DNA of 64,000 nt from Saccharomyces paradoxus (Eukaryota; Ascomycota; Saccharomycetes; Saccharomycetales; Saccharomycetaceae): assembly GCF_002079055.1 (NCBI RefSeq), contig NC_047490.1, positions 806,001 through 870,000 of the forward strand. The letters are read 5' to 3'. Below, in pieces: positions 42,795 through 52,637 of this stretch (the first letter of the stretch is position 1; the number at the start of each line of letters is the position of its first letter). The notes under the pieces are model-generated. The model had not been told where the DNA came from. It did not search any database and saw only the letters and a list, made by a program, of their open reading frames with translations. The translations under genes and the position numbers were made by a program.

Positions 42795-45131
42795 ATGTCA
42801 GTCTTGCGATCACAACCTACCTCTGTTGTACCGCTACATCTGACAACTTCTACCAGTCGCAAAACAGAACAGGAGCCATCACTATTGCATTCCGCAATAA
42901 TTGAGCGACGTCAAGACCTTTCGGTGCCGAATTCGAATTCGAATCTGGATTCAAACCATCGAATAAAAAAAGATCACAATAATCATACTAGCTACCATTC
43001 TTCCTCGAATTCGGAGTCGAACATGGAAAGTCCCCGTTTGTCAGATGGTGAATCTTCCACTCCGACATCTATCGAAGAGTTGAACCCGACAATAAATAAT
43101 TCGAGGCTGGTGAAAAGAAACTACTCAATATCAATTGATCCTTTGCATAACAACAACAGCAATAACAATACTGATGATGACCATCCAAACACTATAACTT
43201 CTCCACGACCAAATAGCACTAATAATAGGGAAATCCAGAAATATAGTTTCCCTGAAAATAAGGAGTCGAAAAAGATAACAACACCCTCGTTAAGTTCGAA
43301 TAATTATTTGGACAATTCCAGTCTAGTTCACACTGATTCGTACATCCAAGACTTGAATGATGATCACATTTTATTAAACAAGCGCGTTTCGAGGCGATCT
43401 TCCAGAATATCAGCAGTAACAGCGACTTCCACAATAATTAAACAAAGGAGAAATACTCAGGATTCAAACTTGCCGAATATTCCCTTTCACGCTTCTAAGC
43501 ATTCTCAAATACTACCTATGGATGATTCAGATATGATGAAACTGTCCAATGGAAATACCAGTATGAAGCCAAATCCTGCTACTAAAATTAATCATTCAAT
43601 GACTTCTCTACCTCTTCACCCACTCCCACAACCTTCTCAAAAATCAAAGCAATATCATATGATATCCAAATCAACCACCTCTTTGCCGCCAGAGAATGAC
43701 CATTACTACCAACACACACGTGGCAATAATCATAATCATGCTGCCGGCGCTGCTGCTTCTACTAATACTGCTGCTGCTGCTGCTGCTGCTACGGGTCTGA
43801 AAAGATCGGAATCCGCTACTGCAGAGATTAAGAAGATGAGACAATCCCTGTTGCATAAAAGAGAAATGAAAAGGAAAAGAAAAACATTCCTAGTGGATGA
43901 CGACCGTGTTTTGATCGGTAATAAAGTTAGTGAAGGTCACGTCAACTTTATAATAGCTTATAACATGCTAACTGGTATTCGTGTTGCAGTGTCACGTTGT
44001 TCCGGCATAATGAAACCTTTAACACCGGCGGATTTTAGATTCACGAAGAAGCTTGCCTTCGATTACCATGGTAATGAATTGACCCCTTCTTCCCAGTATG
44101 CATTCAAGTTTAAGGACTATTGCCCGGAAGTATTTAGAGAACTACGTGCATTGTTCGGTCTCGACCCTGCTGATTATTTGGTTTCGTTAACTTCCAAGTA
44201 CATTTTGAGTGAATTGAACTCACCAGGTAAAAGTGGTTCATTTTTTTACTATTCGAGAGATTACAAATATATTATCAAAACTATTCATCATTCTGAGCAT
44301 ATTCATTTGAGAAGGCACATACAAGAATACTATAACCATGTAAGGGACAATCCGAACACTTTGATTTGTCAATTTTATGGGTTGCATAGAGTGAAAATGC
44401 CTATATCGTTTCAAAATAAAATTAAGCATCGGAAAATCTACTTTTTAGTCATGAATAACTTATTTCCTCCACACTTAGACATTCATATTACCTATGATTT
44501 GAAAGGATCTACATGGGGTCGTTTCACCAATTTGGATAAACAAAGATTGGAAAAAGATAGATCTTATAGGCCTGTGATGAAAGACTTAAATTGGCTTGAA
44601 GAAGGTCAAAAAATTAAATTCGGTCCATTAAAGAAGAAAACTTTTTTAACCCAGCTGAAAAAAGATGTGGAATTGCTTGCTAAGCTAAATACAATGGATT
44701 ATTCCTTGTTAATTGGCATTCATGACATCAATAAAGCCAAGGAAGACGACCTACAGTTGGCAGATACCGCATCTATTGAGGAGCAACCACAGACGCAAGG
44801 GCCAGTAAGAACTGGCACCGGAACGGTAGTACGACATTTCTTTAGAGAGTTTGAGGGTGGCATCCGAGCATCTGATCAATTCAACAATGATGTGGATTTG
44901 ATATATTACGTGGGGATAATCGATTTTTTGACGAATTACTCAGTAATGAAGAAATTAGAAACATTTTGGAGGAGTTTGCGCCATGATACCAAGTTGGTGA
45001 GTGCCATACCTCCAAGAGACTACGCTAATAGATTTTACGAATTCATAGAAGATTCTGTGGATCCTCTGCCTCAAAAAAAAATTCAATCGTCGTATAGAGA
45101 CGATCCTAATCAGAGAAATTATAAAGATTGA
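42795..45131 (+). CDS. MSS4: Phosphatidylinositol-4-phosphate 5-kinase Mss4
   Basis: 778 codons, against 779 in S. cerevisiae. Mss4 makes PI(4,5)P2 at the plasma membrane, controlling actin, cell-wall and TORC2 signalling. The N-terminal ~360 residues are Ser/Asn/His-rich and disordered with a short Ala run coded by GCT repeats near residue 330. The PIPK catalytic domain spans about 375-757: glycine-rich loop region [21 protein letters not shown] near 477-497, [21 protein letters not shown] at 634-644 with the DFG-equivalent IID and the activation-segment context near 709. Catalytic motifs look intact. Confidence 0.97.
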   Translation: MSVLRSQPTSVVPLHLTTSTSRKTEQEPSLLHSAIIERRQDLSVPNSNSNLDSNHRIKKDHNNHTSYHSSSNSESNMESPRLSDGESSTPTSIEELNPTINNSRLVKRNYSISIDPLHNNNSNNNTDDDHPNTITSPRPNSTNNREIQKYSFPENKESKKITTPSLSSNNYLDNSSLVHTDSYIQDLNDDHILLNKRVSRRSSRISAVTATSTIIKQRRNTQDSNLPNIPFHASKHSQILPMDDSDMMKLSNGNTSMKPNPATKINHSMTSLPLHPLPQPSQKSKQYHMISKSTTSLPPENDHYYQHTRGNNHNHAAGAAASTNTAAAAAAATGLKRSESATAEIKKMRQSLLHKREMKRKRKTFLVDDDRVLIGNKVSEGHVNFIIAYNMLTGIRVAVSRCSGIMKPLTPADFRFTKKLAFDYHGNELTPSSQYAFKFKDYCPEVFRELRALFGLDPADYLVSLTSKYILSELNSPGKSGSFFYYSRDYKYIIKTIHHSEHIHLRRHIQEYYNHVRDNPNTLICQFYGLHRVKMPISFQNKIKHRKIYFLVMNNLFPPHLDIHITYDLKGSTWGRFTNLDKQRLEKDRSYRPVMKDLNWLEEGQKIKFGPLKKKTFLTQLKKDVELLAKLNTMDYSLLIGIHDINKAKEDDLQLADTASIEEQPQTQGPVRTGTGTVVRHFFREFEGGIRASDQFNNDVDLIYYVGIIDFLTNYSVMKKLETFWRSLRHDTKLVSAIPPRDYANRFYEFIEDSVDPLPQKKIQSSYRDDPNQRNYKD

Positions 45132-45562
45132 ACAGGCCACGCAGGTCAATAACCTATCGTCTACTAGTTTAGTCTAATCTAGTTTGATTTAATTTAATCA
45201 ATTTACATAAATTTATTCTTTTTCCCTTTAATCTTAATCTTTTAATTTTTATCCTTTTCTTGTTCTATTTTGCTTCTTTTGTTTTCCTTTTCCTTTTGCC
45301 ATATTCTCAGACCACGTCATGCCTGCATAAGCCACGCTAGCTAATAATTCAGCGAGACCCTATTCTAAACCCAATTGTTCGGAAACATGCCATATCCCTT
45401 CAGGAGTGTGTGGCTAAGCTTGTTTTAAGAGGATGCGGTATGCCAAAAAACGAGAAAATTCGAGTATATTTGTACGAACTTTTCTTCGCGCTTATTGCCT
45501 GTTTACTTTTGCTTTGCCTTCTACTGTTTTTTTTGCTCGAGGCCGATGGTGAACTGCAACAT
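45132..45562. other. MSS4 3' flank and YDR210W-like promoter
   Basis: About 430 bp without a gene: T-rich MSS4 3' region (45190-45300), then promoter-like DNA leading to the TATA box at 45563. Confidence 0.4.
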
Positions 45563-45570
45563 TATATAAA
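45563..45570 (+). promoter_or_regulatory. TATA box of the YDR210W-like gene
   Basis: TATATAAA matches the yeast consensus TATAWAWR and lies 72 bp upstream of the ATG at 45642, a normal distance. Such boxes are enriched in stress-regulated yeast genes; the link to this gene is inferred from position. Confidence 0.55.
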
Positions 45571-45641
45571 CTAAAGTGCCAAAATAAATATAAAGAAAGC
45601 CAAAGGAAGACCATCTGAGCAAGTCAAAAGAGTGAAAAATA

Positions 45642-45869
45642 ATGAACCAACAACAAGGCTACTACCAACAAGGTCCTCCGCAACAAGGTTATTATCAACA
45701 AGGTCCACCACAACAGGGCTATTACCAACAAGGTCCACCACAACAGGGCTATCCTCAGCAGCAGCCAGTCTACGTCCAACAAGGCCAACAGAAGGAGGAA
45801 AGCTGCTTGGATAGCTGCTTAAAATGCTTGTGTTGTTGTTTCTTGTTAGAATTGGTATGCGGTGACTGA
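45642..45869 (+). CDS. Small CYSTM-type Gln/Pro-rich protein (YDR210W-like)
   Basis: 75 codons, equal in length to S. cerevisiae YDR210W. The N-terminal half is a perfect-looking tandem repeat of a ten-residue [10 protein letters not shown] unit (about four copies). The C-terminus is a CYSTM module: a Cys-rich segment [23 protein letters not shown] proteins are short, plasma-membrane-associated, often stress-linked, and thought to be palmitoylated; the specific role of this one is unknown. A canonical TATA box lies 72 bp upstream of the ATG, consistent with a regulated gene. It is the last gene before the LTR-scarred interval. Confidence 0.88.
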   Translation: MNQQQGYYQQGPPQQGYYQQGPPQQGYYQQGPPQQGYPQQQPVYVQQGQQKEESCLDSCLKCLCCCFLLELVCGD

Positions 45870-45987
45870 TTCCTTTATTTAATAAGTGGTCAATATAAGA
45901 AACGAAATCACATAGCCTTTCAGCTATGCTGCGAAAGACTGTATAATTACTTTAAAGCTTAATGTATAGAATATACTGGGATGGTTA

Positions 45988-46321
45988 TGTTGGAACGAGA
46001 ATTGACTATCTTCCATCTATTGTTAAATTAGAATTTGAAGTTATTCGTATTACTAGTATATTATCATATGCGGTATAAGAAGATGATATATTGTGAGAAA
46101 CAGTCGTCGTACTTGATGGAAGCTTAAATGCAAGAATTGATAATGTAGTAGGGTAATGAATAACAACATATAAAACGGAAGAAAAAATAATAGGATTATA
46201 TAGAATTATCAGTTTCCTTTGTGATCCCTATATCCTCGAGGTGAACTTCTAATATATATATATTTTTGGAACGTCTATAAAGAACATTGTCACCTTTATA
46301 TAATTAAGCAAATGATGTTCA
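45988..46321 (+). mobile_element. Solo delta LTR (Ty1/Ty2 type), degenerate
   Basis: A 334-bp block begins with the delta terminus TGTTGGAA and contains the internal delta landmarks TACTAGTATATTATCATATG, GGAAGC..AA.TGCAAGAATTGATAATGTA, AACATATAAAACG and CCTCGAGGTGAACTTCTAAT in the right order. Its length matches a full delta (about 334-340 bp). The 3' end is the most eroded part and the precise last base is approximate. Flanks GGTTA and GGTTT might be a decayed 5-bp target duplication but are not convincing. No internal Ty coding sequence follows, so it is a solo LTR in the plus orientation. Confidence 0.85.
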
Positions 46322-46793
46322 AGGTTTTTTCACTCTTAGTTAGTTTGGTAAACTGCGACGCCGAGCTGGTTAAACGCGCAGTTGGTGATGAATAATTACT
46401 TCCCTCTAACGTGTCTGCTTCGCACTTGGGGCCGGTCAGCATATCCTCTTTGGGTCTTTCCGAATTTTTCGATTGTCTTCGTAATTATACTGACTTGAAC
46501 CGCACTGTGGGATACACTACAGGTGTAGTAAGCGTCAAGGTCAATATATCATTAGATGAACGTGGTGTCTTTTTGAGTATGTGGTCGAACAATGTTGTAC
46601 TGATAATGAGTTCGGATTGAATCAACTTGATTATTTAGTTTTCACTCAAGAAGACTCAGATATTTTTAGCAGTTTAGAGCAGTCGAGTAATGACCATCGA
46701 GAAGTTCGAAGTAACATTAGGAACAGTTTCGACAATGATACCGTGTTGGGTACCCTCTATGAAATAACTACTAATTCTAGCAACAGTCATGTT
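46322..46793 (+). pseudogene. Unidentified decayed coding-like segment between LTRs
   Basis: This 472-bp segment lies exactly between two delta LTRs and resembles neither Ty coding sequence nor the flanks. One plus frame runs from the edge of the upstream LTR through an in-frame stop at 46393-46395 to a stop near 46618-46620. A second plus frame, open from about 46581, carries on into the downstream LTR. Coding-like composition passes from one frame to the other near 46580, suggesting a frameshift in a former gene. The first part is hydrophobic with a following Lys-Arg, like a secretory leader, but part of it derives from LTR sequence. I do not recognise the family. Not functional as it stands. 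Confidence 0.35.
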
Positions 46794-47109
46794 TGTTGGG
46801 ATGAAATTTTAAAATCATCTATTTTGTAGTATATTATCACATGCGGTGTAAAAAATGACATAAAGATTGAGAAACAGTCATCGAATTTGGTGGAAGCTGA
46901 AATGCAAGAATTGATAATGTAATAAGATAATGAATGACAACGTATAAAAGGAAAGAAGATAAAGTAATAACATTATGTTGAACTATCGATTGCCTTTTGT
47001 GGATTCCTGTATCCTCGAGGAGAACTTCTAGTATATTCTATATACCTATATCATAGCCTTTAGCAACAATGGAATCCCAACAATTATATAATTAATCACC
47101 CAAATCTCA
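46794..47109 (+). mobile_element. Second solo delta LTR (Ty1/Ty2 type), internally deleted
   Basis: The block starts TGTTGGGATG, has TAGTATATTATCACATGCGG after a deletion of about 30 bp relative to the upstream delta, then GTGGAAGCTGAAATGCAAGA, CCTCGAGGAGAACTTCTAGT and ends near ATCTCA. At 47069 it retains the Ty Gag start, with an ATG encoding MESQQL before a stop two codons later, which confirms Ty1/Ty2 ancestry and plus orientation. It ends about 160 bp upstream of the tRNA gene, a typical location for Pol III-directed integration. No target-site duplication is evident. Confidence 0.85.
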
Positions 47110-47175
47110 CAGGTATACTTAATAATAGAGACCTTACCAAAAATGCAATCCCGACGCTTATCTAATGTACACTTA
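47110..47175 (+). mobile_element. Remnant of a third delta LTR 3' end
   Basis: Immediately after the second delta, the sequence AATAATAGAGACCTTACCAA then AATGCAATCCCGACGCTTAT resembles the U5 end of a delta (ATAGCCTTTA.CAA.AATGGAATCCCAACAATTAT) with about ten changes. It looks like the eroded 3' edge of an older LTR into or beside which the second delta inserted. Boundaries are approximate. Confidence 0.5.
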
Positions 47176-47269
47176 TTTCTTAGAGTGGAAAAGAAAGTTT
47201 TTGAACATTTCACTTTTTTATATCCTTTACAGTATAAATACCAAACGAATATACCTCTCTTTCGAAAAT

Positions 47270-47403
47270 GCTCGTGTAGCTCAGTGGTTAGAGCTTCGTG
47301 CTTATAGCAACATTCGGTTTTCCGAAGTTTCTGTGCCTAAGACCTTTCAAACAGGTCTTGAAAAGCAACGCGACCGTCGTGGGTTCAAACCCCACCTCGA
47401 GCA
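47270..47403 (+). tRNA. tI(UAU): tRNA-Ile (anticodon UAU) with 61-nt intron
   Basis: Exon 1 is 47270-47306 and exon 2 is 47368-47403, giving a 73-nt tRNA without encoded CCA. The acceptor stem pairs GCTCGTG with CTCGAGC apart from one U-U mismatch; the D-arm GCTC/GAGC, anticodon stem TCGTG/CGCGA (one G-U) and T-arm GTGGG/CCCAC are complete. The anticodon TAT is 47303-47305 with A37 next to the intron, the standard position. This minor tRNA reads AUA. The A box (TAGCTCAGTGG, 47277-47287) and B box (GGTTCAAACCC, 47382-47392) are intact. In yeast the intron is required for Pus1 to make pseudouridines 34 and 36 in this tRNA. S. cerevisiae has the same gene just upstream of GCD6. Confidence 0.96.
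47307..47367 (+). other. Intron of tRNA-Ile(UAU)
   Basis: The 61-nt intron starts right after position 37. It holds two hairpins: TTCGG/CCGAA around 47313-47327 and a 7-bp stem AAGACCT/AGGTCTT at 47339-47359. It contains no open frame. It would be removed by the tRNA endonuclease and ligated by Trl1. Confidence 0.85.
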
Positions 47404-47410
47404 CTTTCTC

Positions 47411-47419
47411 TTTTTTTTT
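47411..47419 (+). terminator. RNA polymerase III terminator (T9)
   Basis: A run of nine T residues starts eight bases after the discriminator base of the tRNA, the expected Pol III stop signal on the coding strand. Confidence 0.85.
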
Positions 47420-47619
47420 GCAGGTACCGCAACGCGCCCGTATTATATGAGCTGATTTGATTTTTAATGGTTTTCATTTTTTTTTCAATAGATTAATGCG
47501 AAGAGTTTAGTCACCAATCCAAGATGACATATGGTCCACGTAGCAGGATTAGTATAAGAATATAATTGGAAGTGGTCCTGTGTTGAAAAATAGAATAGAA
47601 AACGCTCATAAGGAAAAAT

Positions 47620-49758
47620 ATGGCAGCGAAAAAAGGACAAAAGAAAAGCGGTCAAAGCAACCATGGAAAGAACTCTGATATGGATGTTGAAGATCGTCTC
47701 CAAGCCGTCGTCTTGACGGACTCTTATGAAACTAGGTTTATGCCACTGACAGCTGTCAAGCCAAGGTGTTTACTGCCACTGGCTAACGTACCACTCATTG
47801 AATACACTTTGGAATTTTTAGCTAAAGCTGGCGTACATGAAGTTTTCTTAATTTGCTCTTCTCATGCTAACCAGATCAATGCCTATATTGAAAATTCTAA
47901 ATGGAATTTGCCTTGGTCTCCATTTAAAATTAACACCATCATGTCTCCAGAAGCTAGATGTACAGGTGACGTTATGAGAGATCTAGATAATAGAGGTATC
48001 ATTACTGGAGATTTTATTTTAGTCAGTGGTGATGTATTGACAAACATCGACTTCAGTAAAATGCTAGAATTTCACAAAAAAATGCATTTTCAGGATAAAG
48101 ATCACATCTCGACGATGTGTTTGAGTAAAGCGAGCAGCTATCCAAAAACAAGGACAATTGAGCCTGCCGCATTTGTCTTAGACAAATCCACTAATAGGTG
48201 TATTTACTATCAAGATCTACCATTACCAAGCTCTAGGGAAAAGACTTCCATTCAAATTGACCCAGAATTGTTGGACAATGTTGACGAATTTGTTATAAGA
48301 AATGACTTGATCGATTGTAGAATCGATATTTGTACATCTCACGTTCCTTTGATATTTCAAGAAAATTTTGACTATCAATCGTTAAGGACAGACTTCGTTA
48401 AAGGTGTCATCTCTAGCGATATTTTGGGAAAGCATATATATGCCTATTTAACGGATGAATATGCCGTAAGAGTTGAAAGTTGGCAAACTTACGATACTAT
48501 TTCTCAAGACTTCTTAGGTAGATGGTGTTATCCATTAGTCTTAGACTCTAACATACAGGACGATCAAACGTATTCCTATGAATCAAGACATATATACAAG
48601 GAAAAAGACGTTGTTTTGGCGCAATCTTGTAAAATTGGTAAATGTACCGCTATCGGATCAGGAACAAAAATCGGAGAGGGTACTAAAATTGAGAATTCGG
48701 TGATTGGAAGAAACTGCCAAATTGGTGAAAACATTAGAATCAAGAACAGTTTCATTTGGGATGACTGTATCATTGGAAATAACAGTATTATTGATCATTC
48801 GTTAATTGCCTCTAGTGCCACGTTAGGAAGTAGCGTACGCCTGAATGATGGTTGTATAATTGGTTACAATGTTAAGGTTGACGATAATATGGATTTAGAT
48901 AGAAACACCAAAATATCTGCTAGTCCGTTAAAAAGTTCTGGCTCAAGACTGTATGATAACGAGGACGATGAAGAGTTTGATCAAGACCGTGATGACCAAG
49001 AATTAGCTGTGTCTGTTGTTGGAGATAAAGGTGTTGGTTACATTTACGAAAGCGAAATCTCAGATGATGAAGATAGTTCTACAGAAGCTTGCAGAGAGAT
49101 AAACACTTTGAGTAACCAGTTAGATGAATTATACCTAAGTGACGGCTCAATTTCTTCCGCCACTAAGAAGAAAAAGAAAAGGAGAACGATGTCTGTCAAT
49201 AGTGTATACACGGATAGAGAGGAGATTGATTCTGAATTTGAAGACGAAGATTTCGAGAAAGAAGGTATTGCCACTGTGGAACGTGCTATGGAAAACAATC
49301 ATGATCTTGACACAGCATTATTAGAATTGAACACCTTGAGGATGAGTATGAACGTTACATACCATGAGGTGAGAATAGCAACAATAACTGCATTATTAAA
49401 GAGAGTTTACCACTTCATTGCGACTCAAACATTAGGTCCCAAGGACGCAGTAGTGAAGGTTTTCAATCAGTGGGGATTGTTGTTCAAGAGACAAGCCTTT
49501 GATGAAGAAGAATATGTTGATTTGATGAACATAATAATGGAGAAAATTGTTGAACAAAGTTTTGACAAACCGGATTTGATTCTATTTAGTGCATTGGTTT
49601 CTCTATATGATAATGACATCATTGAGGAGGATGTGATTTACAAATGGTGGAATAATGTTTCTACTGATTCTCGTTATGATGAAGTCAAGAAATTGACAGT
49701 TAAATGGGTCGAGTGGTTACAGAACGCAGATGAAGAATCTTCCTCAGAAGAGGAATAG
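47620..49758 (+). CDS. GCD6: eIF2B epsilon, catalytic guanine nucleotide exchange subunit Gcd6
   Basis: 712 codons, the S. cerevisiae length. Gcd6 is the catalytic subunit of eIF2B, which recycles eIF2-GDP to eIF2-GTP and is the target of eIF2alpha-P in general amino-acid control. The N-terminal nucleotidyltransferase-like domain (27-260) begins AVVLTDSYETRFMPLT. A left-handed beta-helix of hexapeptide repeats (IGKCTAIGSGTKIGEGTKIE and following) lies at about 335-430. An acidic linker at 445-490 leads to the HEAT-like W2 catalytic domain, about 540-712, ending in aromatic and acidic residues (KWVEWLQNADEESSSEEE) that contact eIF2beta. It starts about 215 bp after the tRNA gene. Confidence 0.98.
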   Translation: MAAKKGQKKSGQSNHGKNSDMDVEDRLQAVVLTDSYETRFMPLTAVKPRCLLPLANVPLIEYTLEFLAKAGVHEVFLICSSHANQINAYIENSKWNLPWSPFKINTIMSPEARCTGDVMRDLDNRGIITGDFILVSGDVLTNIDFSKMLEFHKKMHFQDKDHISTMCLSKASSYPKTRTIEPAAFVLDKSTNRCIYYQDLPLPSSREKTSIQIDPELLDNVDEFVIRNDLIDCRIDICTSHVPLIFQENFDYQSLRTDFVKGVISSDILGKHIYAYLTDEYAVRVESWQTYDTISQDFLGRWCYPLVLDSNIQDDQTYSYESRHIYKEKDVVLAQSCKIGKCTAIGSGTKIGEGTKIENSVIGRNCQIGENIRIKNSFIWDDCIIGNNSIIDHSLIASSATLGSSVRLNDGCIIGYNVKVDDNMDLDRNTKISASPLKSSGSRLYDNEDDEEFDQDRDDQELAVSVVGDKGVGYIYESEISDDEDSSTEACREINTLSNQLDELYLSDGSISSATKKKKKRRTMSVNSVYTDREEIDSEFEDEDFEKEGIATVERAMENNHDLDTALLELNTLRMSMNVTYHEVRIATITALLKRVYHFIATQTLGPKDAVVKVFNQWGLLFKRQAFDEEEYVDLMNIIMEKIVEQSFDKPDLILFSALVSLYDNDIIEEDVIYKWWNNVSTDSRYDEVKKLTVKWVEWLQNADEESSSEEE

Positions 49759-50108
49759 AAGTCAGCGCGGTACTCTGCATAGTCGTGTGTTGCTATAAAA
49801 TGGCCATAATACGAGAAGAAAGGGAACGCTATATAAATTTAGTAAATTACATGTTACAGAAGTAAAAGCAATTATATTTATCATACTACGTTATCCTTAG
49901 TTGTACTACTGAAATAATCTCGGAAATTTTTTTTATTTTTTTCACTCGCCGAAGGACCTTGTCTTAAGTGGCAAAGAACTGAAAAAAAAAAAATTGAAAT
50001 GCGGTAGTATCACGAAGAGTAAATAACTTAACAAGAGCCCACTGAGAAAGTACAATAAAAAGACCAACAACAATAGACTGAAGGTTTTGTATTTGTAATA
50101 ACTTAGCG
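49759..50108. other. GCD6-TCP1 intergenic region
   Basis: 350 bp with GCD6 3' signals, T and A runs (49928-49992) and the PACE-like site at 49967-49975. No gene seen. Confidence 0.4.
49967..49975 (+). promoter_or_regulatory. PACE-like element upstream of TCP1
   Basis: AGTGGCAAA matches GGTGGCAAA in eight of nine bases, about 135 bp upstream of the TCP1 ATG, similar in position and strand to the perfect copy at CCT6. Function inferred. Confidence 0.35.
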
Positions 50109-51788
50109 ATGTCTCAATTATTCAATAACTCGCGCTCAGATACCCTTTTCCTAGGAGGTGAAAAAATAAGTGGTGATGATATTCGTAATCAAAATGTTTT
50201 GGCTACTATGGCTGTGGCGAACGTTGTCAAGTCATCTTTAGGCCCTGTTGGACTGGATAAAATGCTTGTTGATGACATTGGTGACTTTACCGTTACTAAC
50301 GATGGTGCCACTATTTTATCTTTGCTAGATGTTCAACATCCAGCGGGAAAAATTCTAGTGGAACTGGCCCAGCAACAGGATAGAGAAATTGGTGACGGTA
50401 CTACTAGTGTTGTTATTATTGCTTCTGAGTTGTTGAAAAGAGCCAATGAATTGGTCAAAAATAAGATTCATCCAACTACCATCATAACCGGTTTCAGGGT
50501 TGCATTGAGAGAGGCTATTCGTTTTATAAATGAAGTTCTTTCCACAAGTGTTGATACTTTAGGGAAGGAGACTTTAATTAATATTGCCAAAACCAGTATG
50601 TCTTCCAAGATCATTGGTGCTGATTCCGATTTTTTCAGCAATATGGTTGTAGATGCTCTTTTAGCTGTTAAGACACAAAATTCCAAAGGAGAAATCAAGT
50701 ATCCCGTAAAGGCTGTTAATGTGTTGAAAGCTCATGGTAAGTCTGCCACTGAATCACTGTTGGTTCCAGGTTATGCTTTGAATTGTACAGTTGCTTCTCA
50801 AGCAATGCCCACGCGTATCGCCGGTGGCAATGTTAAAATTGCATGTTTGGATTTGAACTTGCAGAAAGCCCGTATGGCAATGGGCGTTCAAATCAACATT
50901 GACGATCCTGAACAATTAGAGCAAATCCGTAAACGTGAAGCTGGTATCGTTTTGGAAAGAGTAAAAAAGATCATTGACGCAGGTGCTCAAGTTGTGTTGA
51001 CTACTAAAGGTATTGATGATTTGTGCCTAAAAGAGTTCGTTGAAGCTAAAATCATGGGTGTGAGACGTTGTAAGAAGGAAGATTTGAGAAGGATTGCCCG
51101 TGCTACGGGTGCCACTTTGATTGGTTCTATGTCTAACTTGGAAGGTGAGGAAACCTTCGAAAGCAGTTATTTGGGTCTTTGTGATGAAGTCGTTCAAGCC
51201 AAATTTTCCGACGATGAGTGTATCTTAATCAAGGGTACTTCTAAACATTCTTCTTCCTCGATCATTTTAAGAGGTGCCAACGATTATTCTTTGGACGAGA
51301 TGGAACGTTCTCTACATGATTCTCTTTCAGTTGTCAAGAGAACACTTGAAAGTGGAAATGTCGTTCCCGGTGGCGGTTGTGTTGAAGCCGCCTTGAACAT
51401 CTACCTGGACAATTTTGCCACTACTGTTGGTTCTCGTGAACAATTAGCTATTGCTGAGTTTGCAGCTGCATTATTGATCATTCCAAAAACTTTAGCTGTC
51501 AATGCTGCCAAGGATTCTAGTGAATTAGTTGCGAAATTAAGGTCTTACCATGCTGCTAGTCAAATGGCTAAACCAGAAGATGTTAAGAGGAGAAGCTACA
51601 GAAATTACGGTCTGGATTTGATTAGAGGTAAAATTGTGGACGAGATTCACGCTGGTGTTCTTGAGCCAACTATAAGCAAAGTCAAATCCTTGAAATCAGC
51701 ATTGGAGGCCTGTGTAGCAATTCTAAGAATTGACACAATGATTACAGTGGATCCAGAACCACCCAAAGAAGATCCGCACGGTCATTGA
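50109..51788 (+). CDS. TCP1: CCT/TRiC chaperonin subunit alpha, Tcp1
   Basis: 559 codons, equal to S. cerevisiae Tcp1 (Cct1). It is the alpha subunit of the cytosolic chaperonin. Motifs seen: [20 protein letters not shown] at 40-59 with the phosphate-binding VTNDGATIL (62-70), GDGTTS at 95-100, and [12 protein letters not shown] in the C-terminal equatorial part with catalytic-type Asp residues. The C-terminus is short and charged (PPKEDPHGH). A PACE-like site AGTGGCAAA lies about 135 bp upstream. It is read in the same direction as GCD6 and UPC2. Confidence 0.98.
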   Translation: MSQLFNNSRSDTLFLGGEKISGDDIRNQNVLATMAVANVVKSSLGPVGLDKMLVDDIGDFTVTNDGATILSLLDVQHPAGKILVELAQQQDREIGDGTTSVVIIASELLKRANELVKNKIHPTTIITGFRVALREAIRFINEVLSTSVDTLGKETLINIAKTSMSSKIIGADSDFFSNMVVDALLAVKTQNSKGEIKYPVKAVNVLKAHGKSATESLLVPGYALNCTVASQAMPTRIAGGNVKIACLDLNLQKARMAMGVQINIDDPEQLEQIRKREAGIVLERVKKIIDAGAQVVLTTKGIDDLCLKEFVEAKIMGVRRCKKEDLRRIARATGATLIGSMSNLEGEETFESSYLGLCDEVVQAKFSDDECILIKGTSKHSSSSIILRGANDYSLDEMERSLHDSLSVVKRTLESGNVVPGGGCVEAALNIYLDNFATTVGSREQLAIAEFAAALLIIPKTLAVNAAKDSSELVAKLRSYHAASQMAKPEDVKRRSYRNYGLDLIRGKIVDEIHAGVLEPTISKVKSLKSALEACVAILRIDTMITVDPEPPKEDPHGH

Positions 51789-52038
51789 TTTTTTGCGTAG
51801 CCCCAACAAGATTCTGTATCTGCATGTAAACTAATAAACCTATATAAAATTTAATTCTATTTTTTCAGATATTTCTATTCTTGAATTTGACCGCCAACTC
51901 TGGGTAATTGATAAGCATCTCCCAGTTTTTATGTGCGAAGTGGCCTAATACGTAATGACGCGTACCTAATAGGACTTCGTTGAGCTGTTTTTTTGCCCAA
52001 ATGCAGAAGCGGGTCCCTACAAACTATTGTGTTTGTTC

Positions 52039-52046
52039 GTAAACGA
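52039..52046 (-). promoter_or_regulatory. AR1/SRE-like Upc2 site, distal
   Basis: GTAAACGA reads TCGTTTAC on the minus strand, seven of eight bases of the AR1 consensus TCGTTYAG that Upc2 recognises. It lies about 590 bp upstream of UPC2. Confidence 0.4.
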
Positions 52047-52263
52047 GCAGGAACCCTGTAAAGGAAAAAAGGTTAACGCTAGCGTTACATTTTGGTAAGG
52101 CGGCAATAAAAAAGAATGCGGAGTGTATTCCATGAATTCAATTGCGCTTATTGCTAAGCCTGTTTCTAAACATGATCCCCAGGGTGAATATCTCCCATAG
52201 TGGCTGTGTTATTCTGTCTAAATGTGGCAGTTAAATAAGGTTTTTTTCCAAGCTATTTTTTAT

Positions 52264-52271
52264 CTAAACGA
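52264..52271 (-). promoter_or_regulatory. AR1/SRE Upc2 site, proximal
   Basis: CTAAACGA reads TCGTTTAG on the minus strand, a full match to AR1 (TCGTTYAG). It lies about 365 bp upstream of the UPC2 ATG, consistent with the known autoregulation of UPC2. Confidence 0.5.
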
Positions 52272-52637
52272 GCACACCTTTGCGCGATCGCGTCAAATTT
52301 TCGCCCAACGAATATTATTCTATTGTCTTCAATGAATGTGATTGTCAAAATCTATATATGCGCCGCCCTGGCACGACTGGTAAGTGCAAGTAACTTCGAA
52401 GGTCGCGGCATAGAAATTGGCGTTCTTTTGTCAAGATCAATATTTTCTTTCAGGCTTCAATAGTGCTAACTGTTTCTCTAAACAGTGGATTTTTTTTTCC
52501 ATACATAGCTTGACTATCACAGTTTTTGGGGTTGCAGGAACTAGGTTTTCTCGTTTGATCCCTTATTAAAACAAATTTGAGCTTTCGAGTAATAGTGAAT
52601 AAAAAAGTTAGCTATAACTTTTTTTTGGTTTAACACT

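Larger units (their letters stand above)
51789..52637. other. TCP1-UPC2 intergenic region
   Basis: 849 bp forming the long UPC2 promoter. It includes two copies of AAACGAGCA (see separate entries), an ACGCGT (MluI-box type) at about 51959 and GC-rich patches around 52280. No ORF of note. Confidence 0.45.

Noticed and set aside
47165-47455. 96-codon ORF spanning the tRNA gene
   Set aside because: It reads through the tRNA-Ile exons and intron; the tRNA structure explains the sequence.
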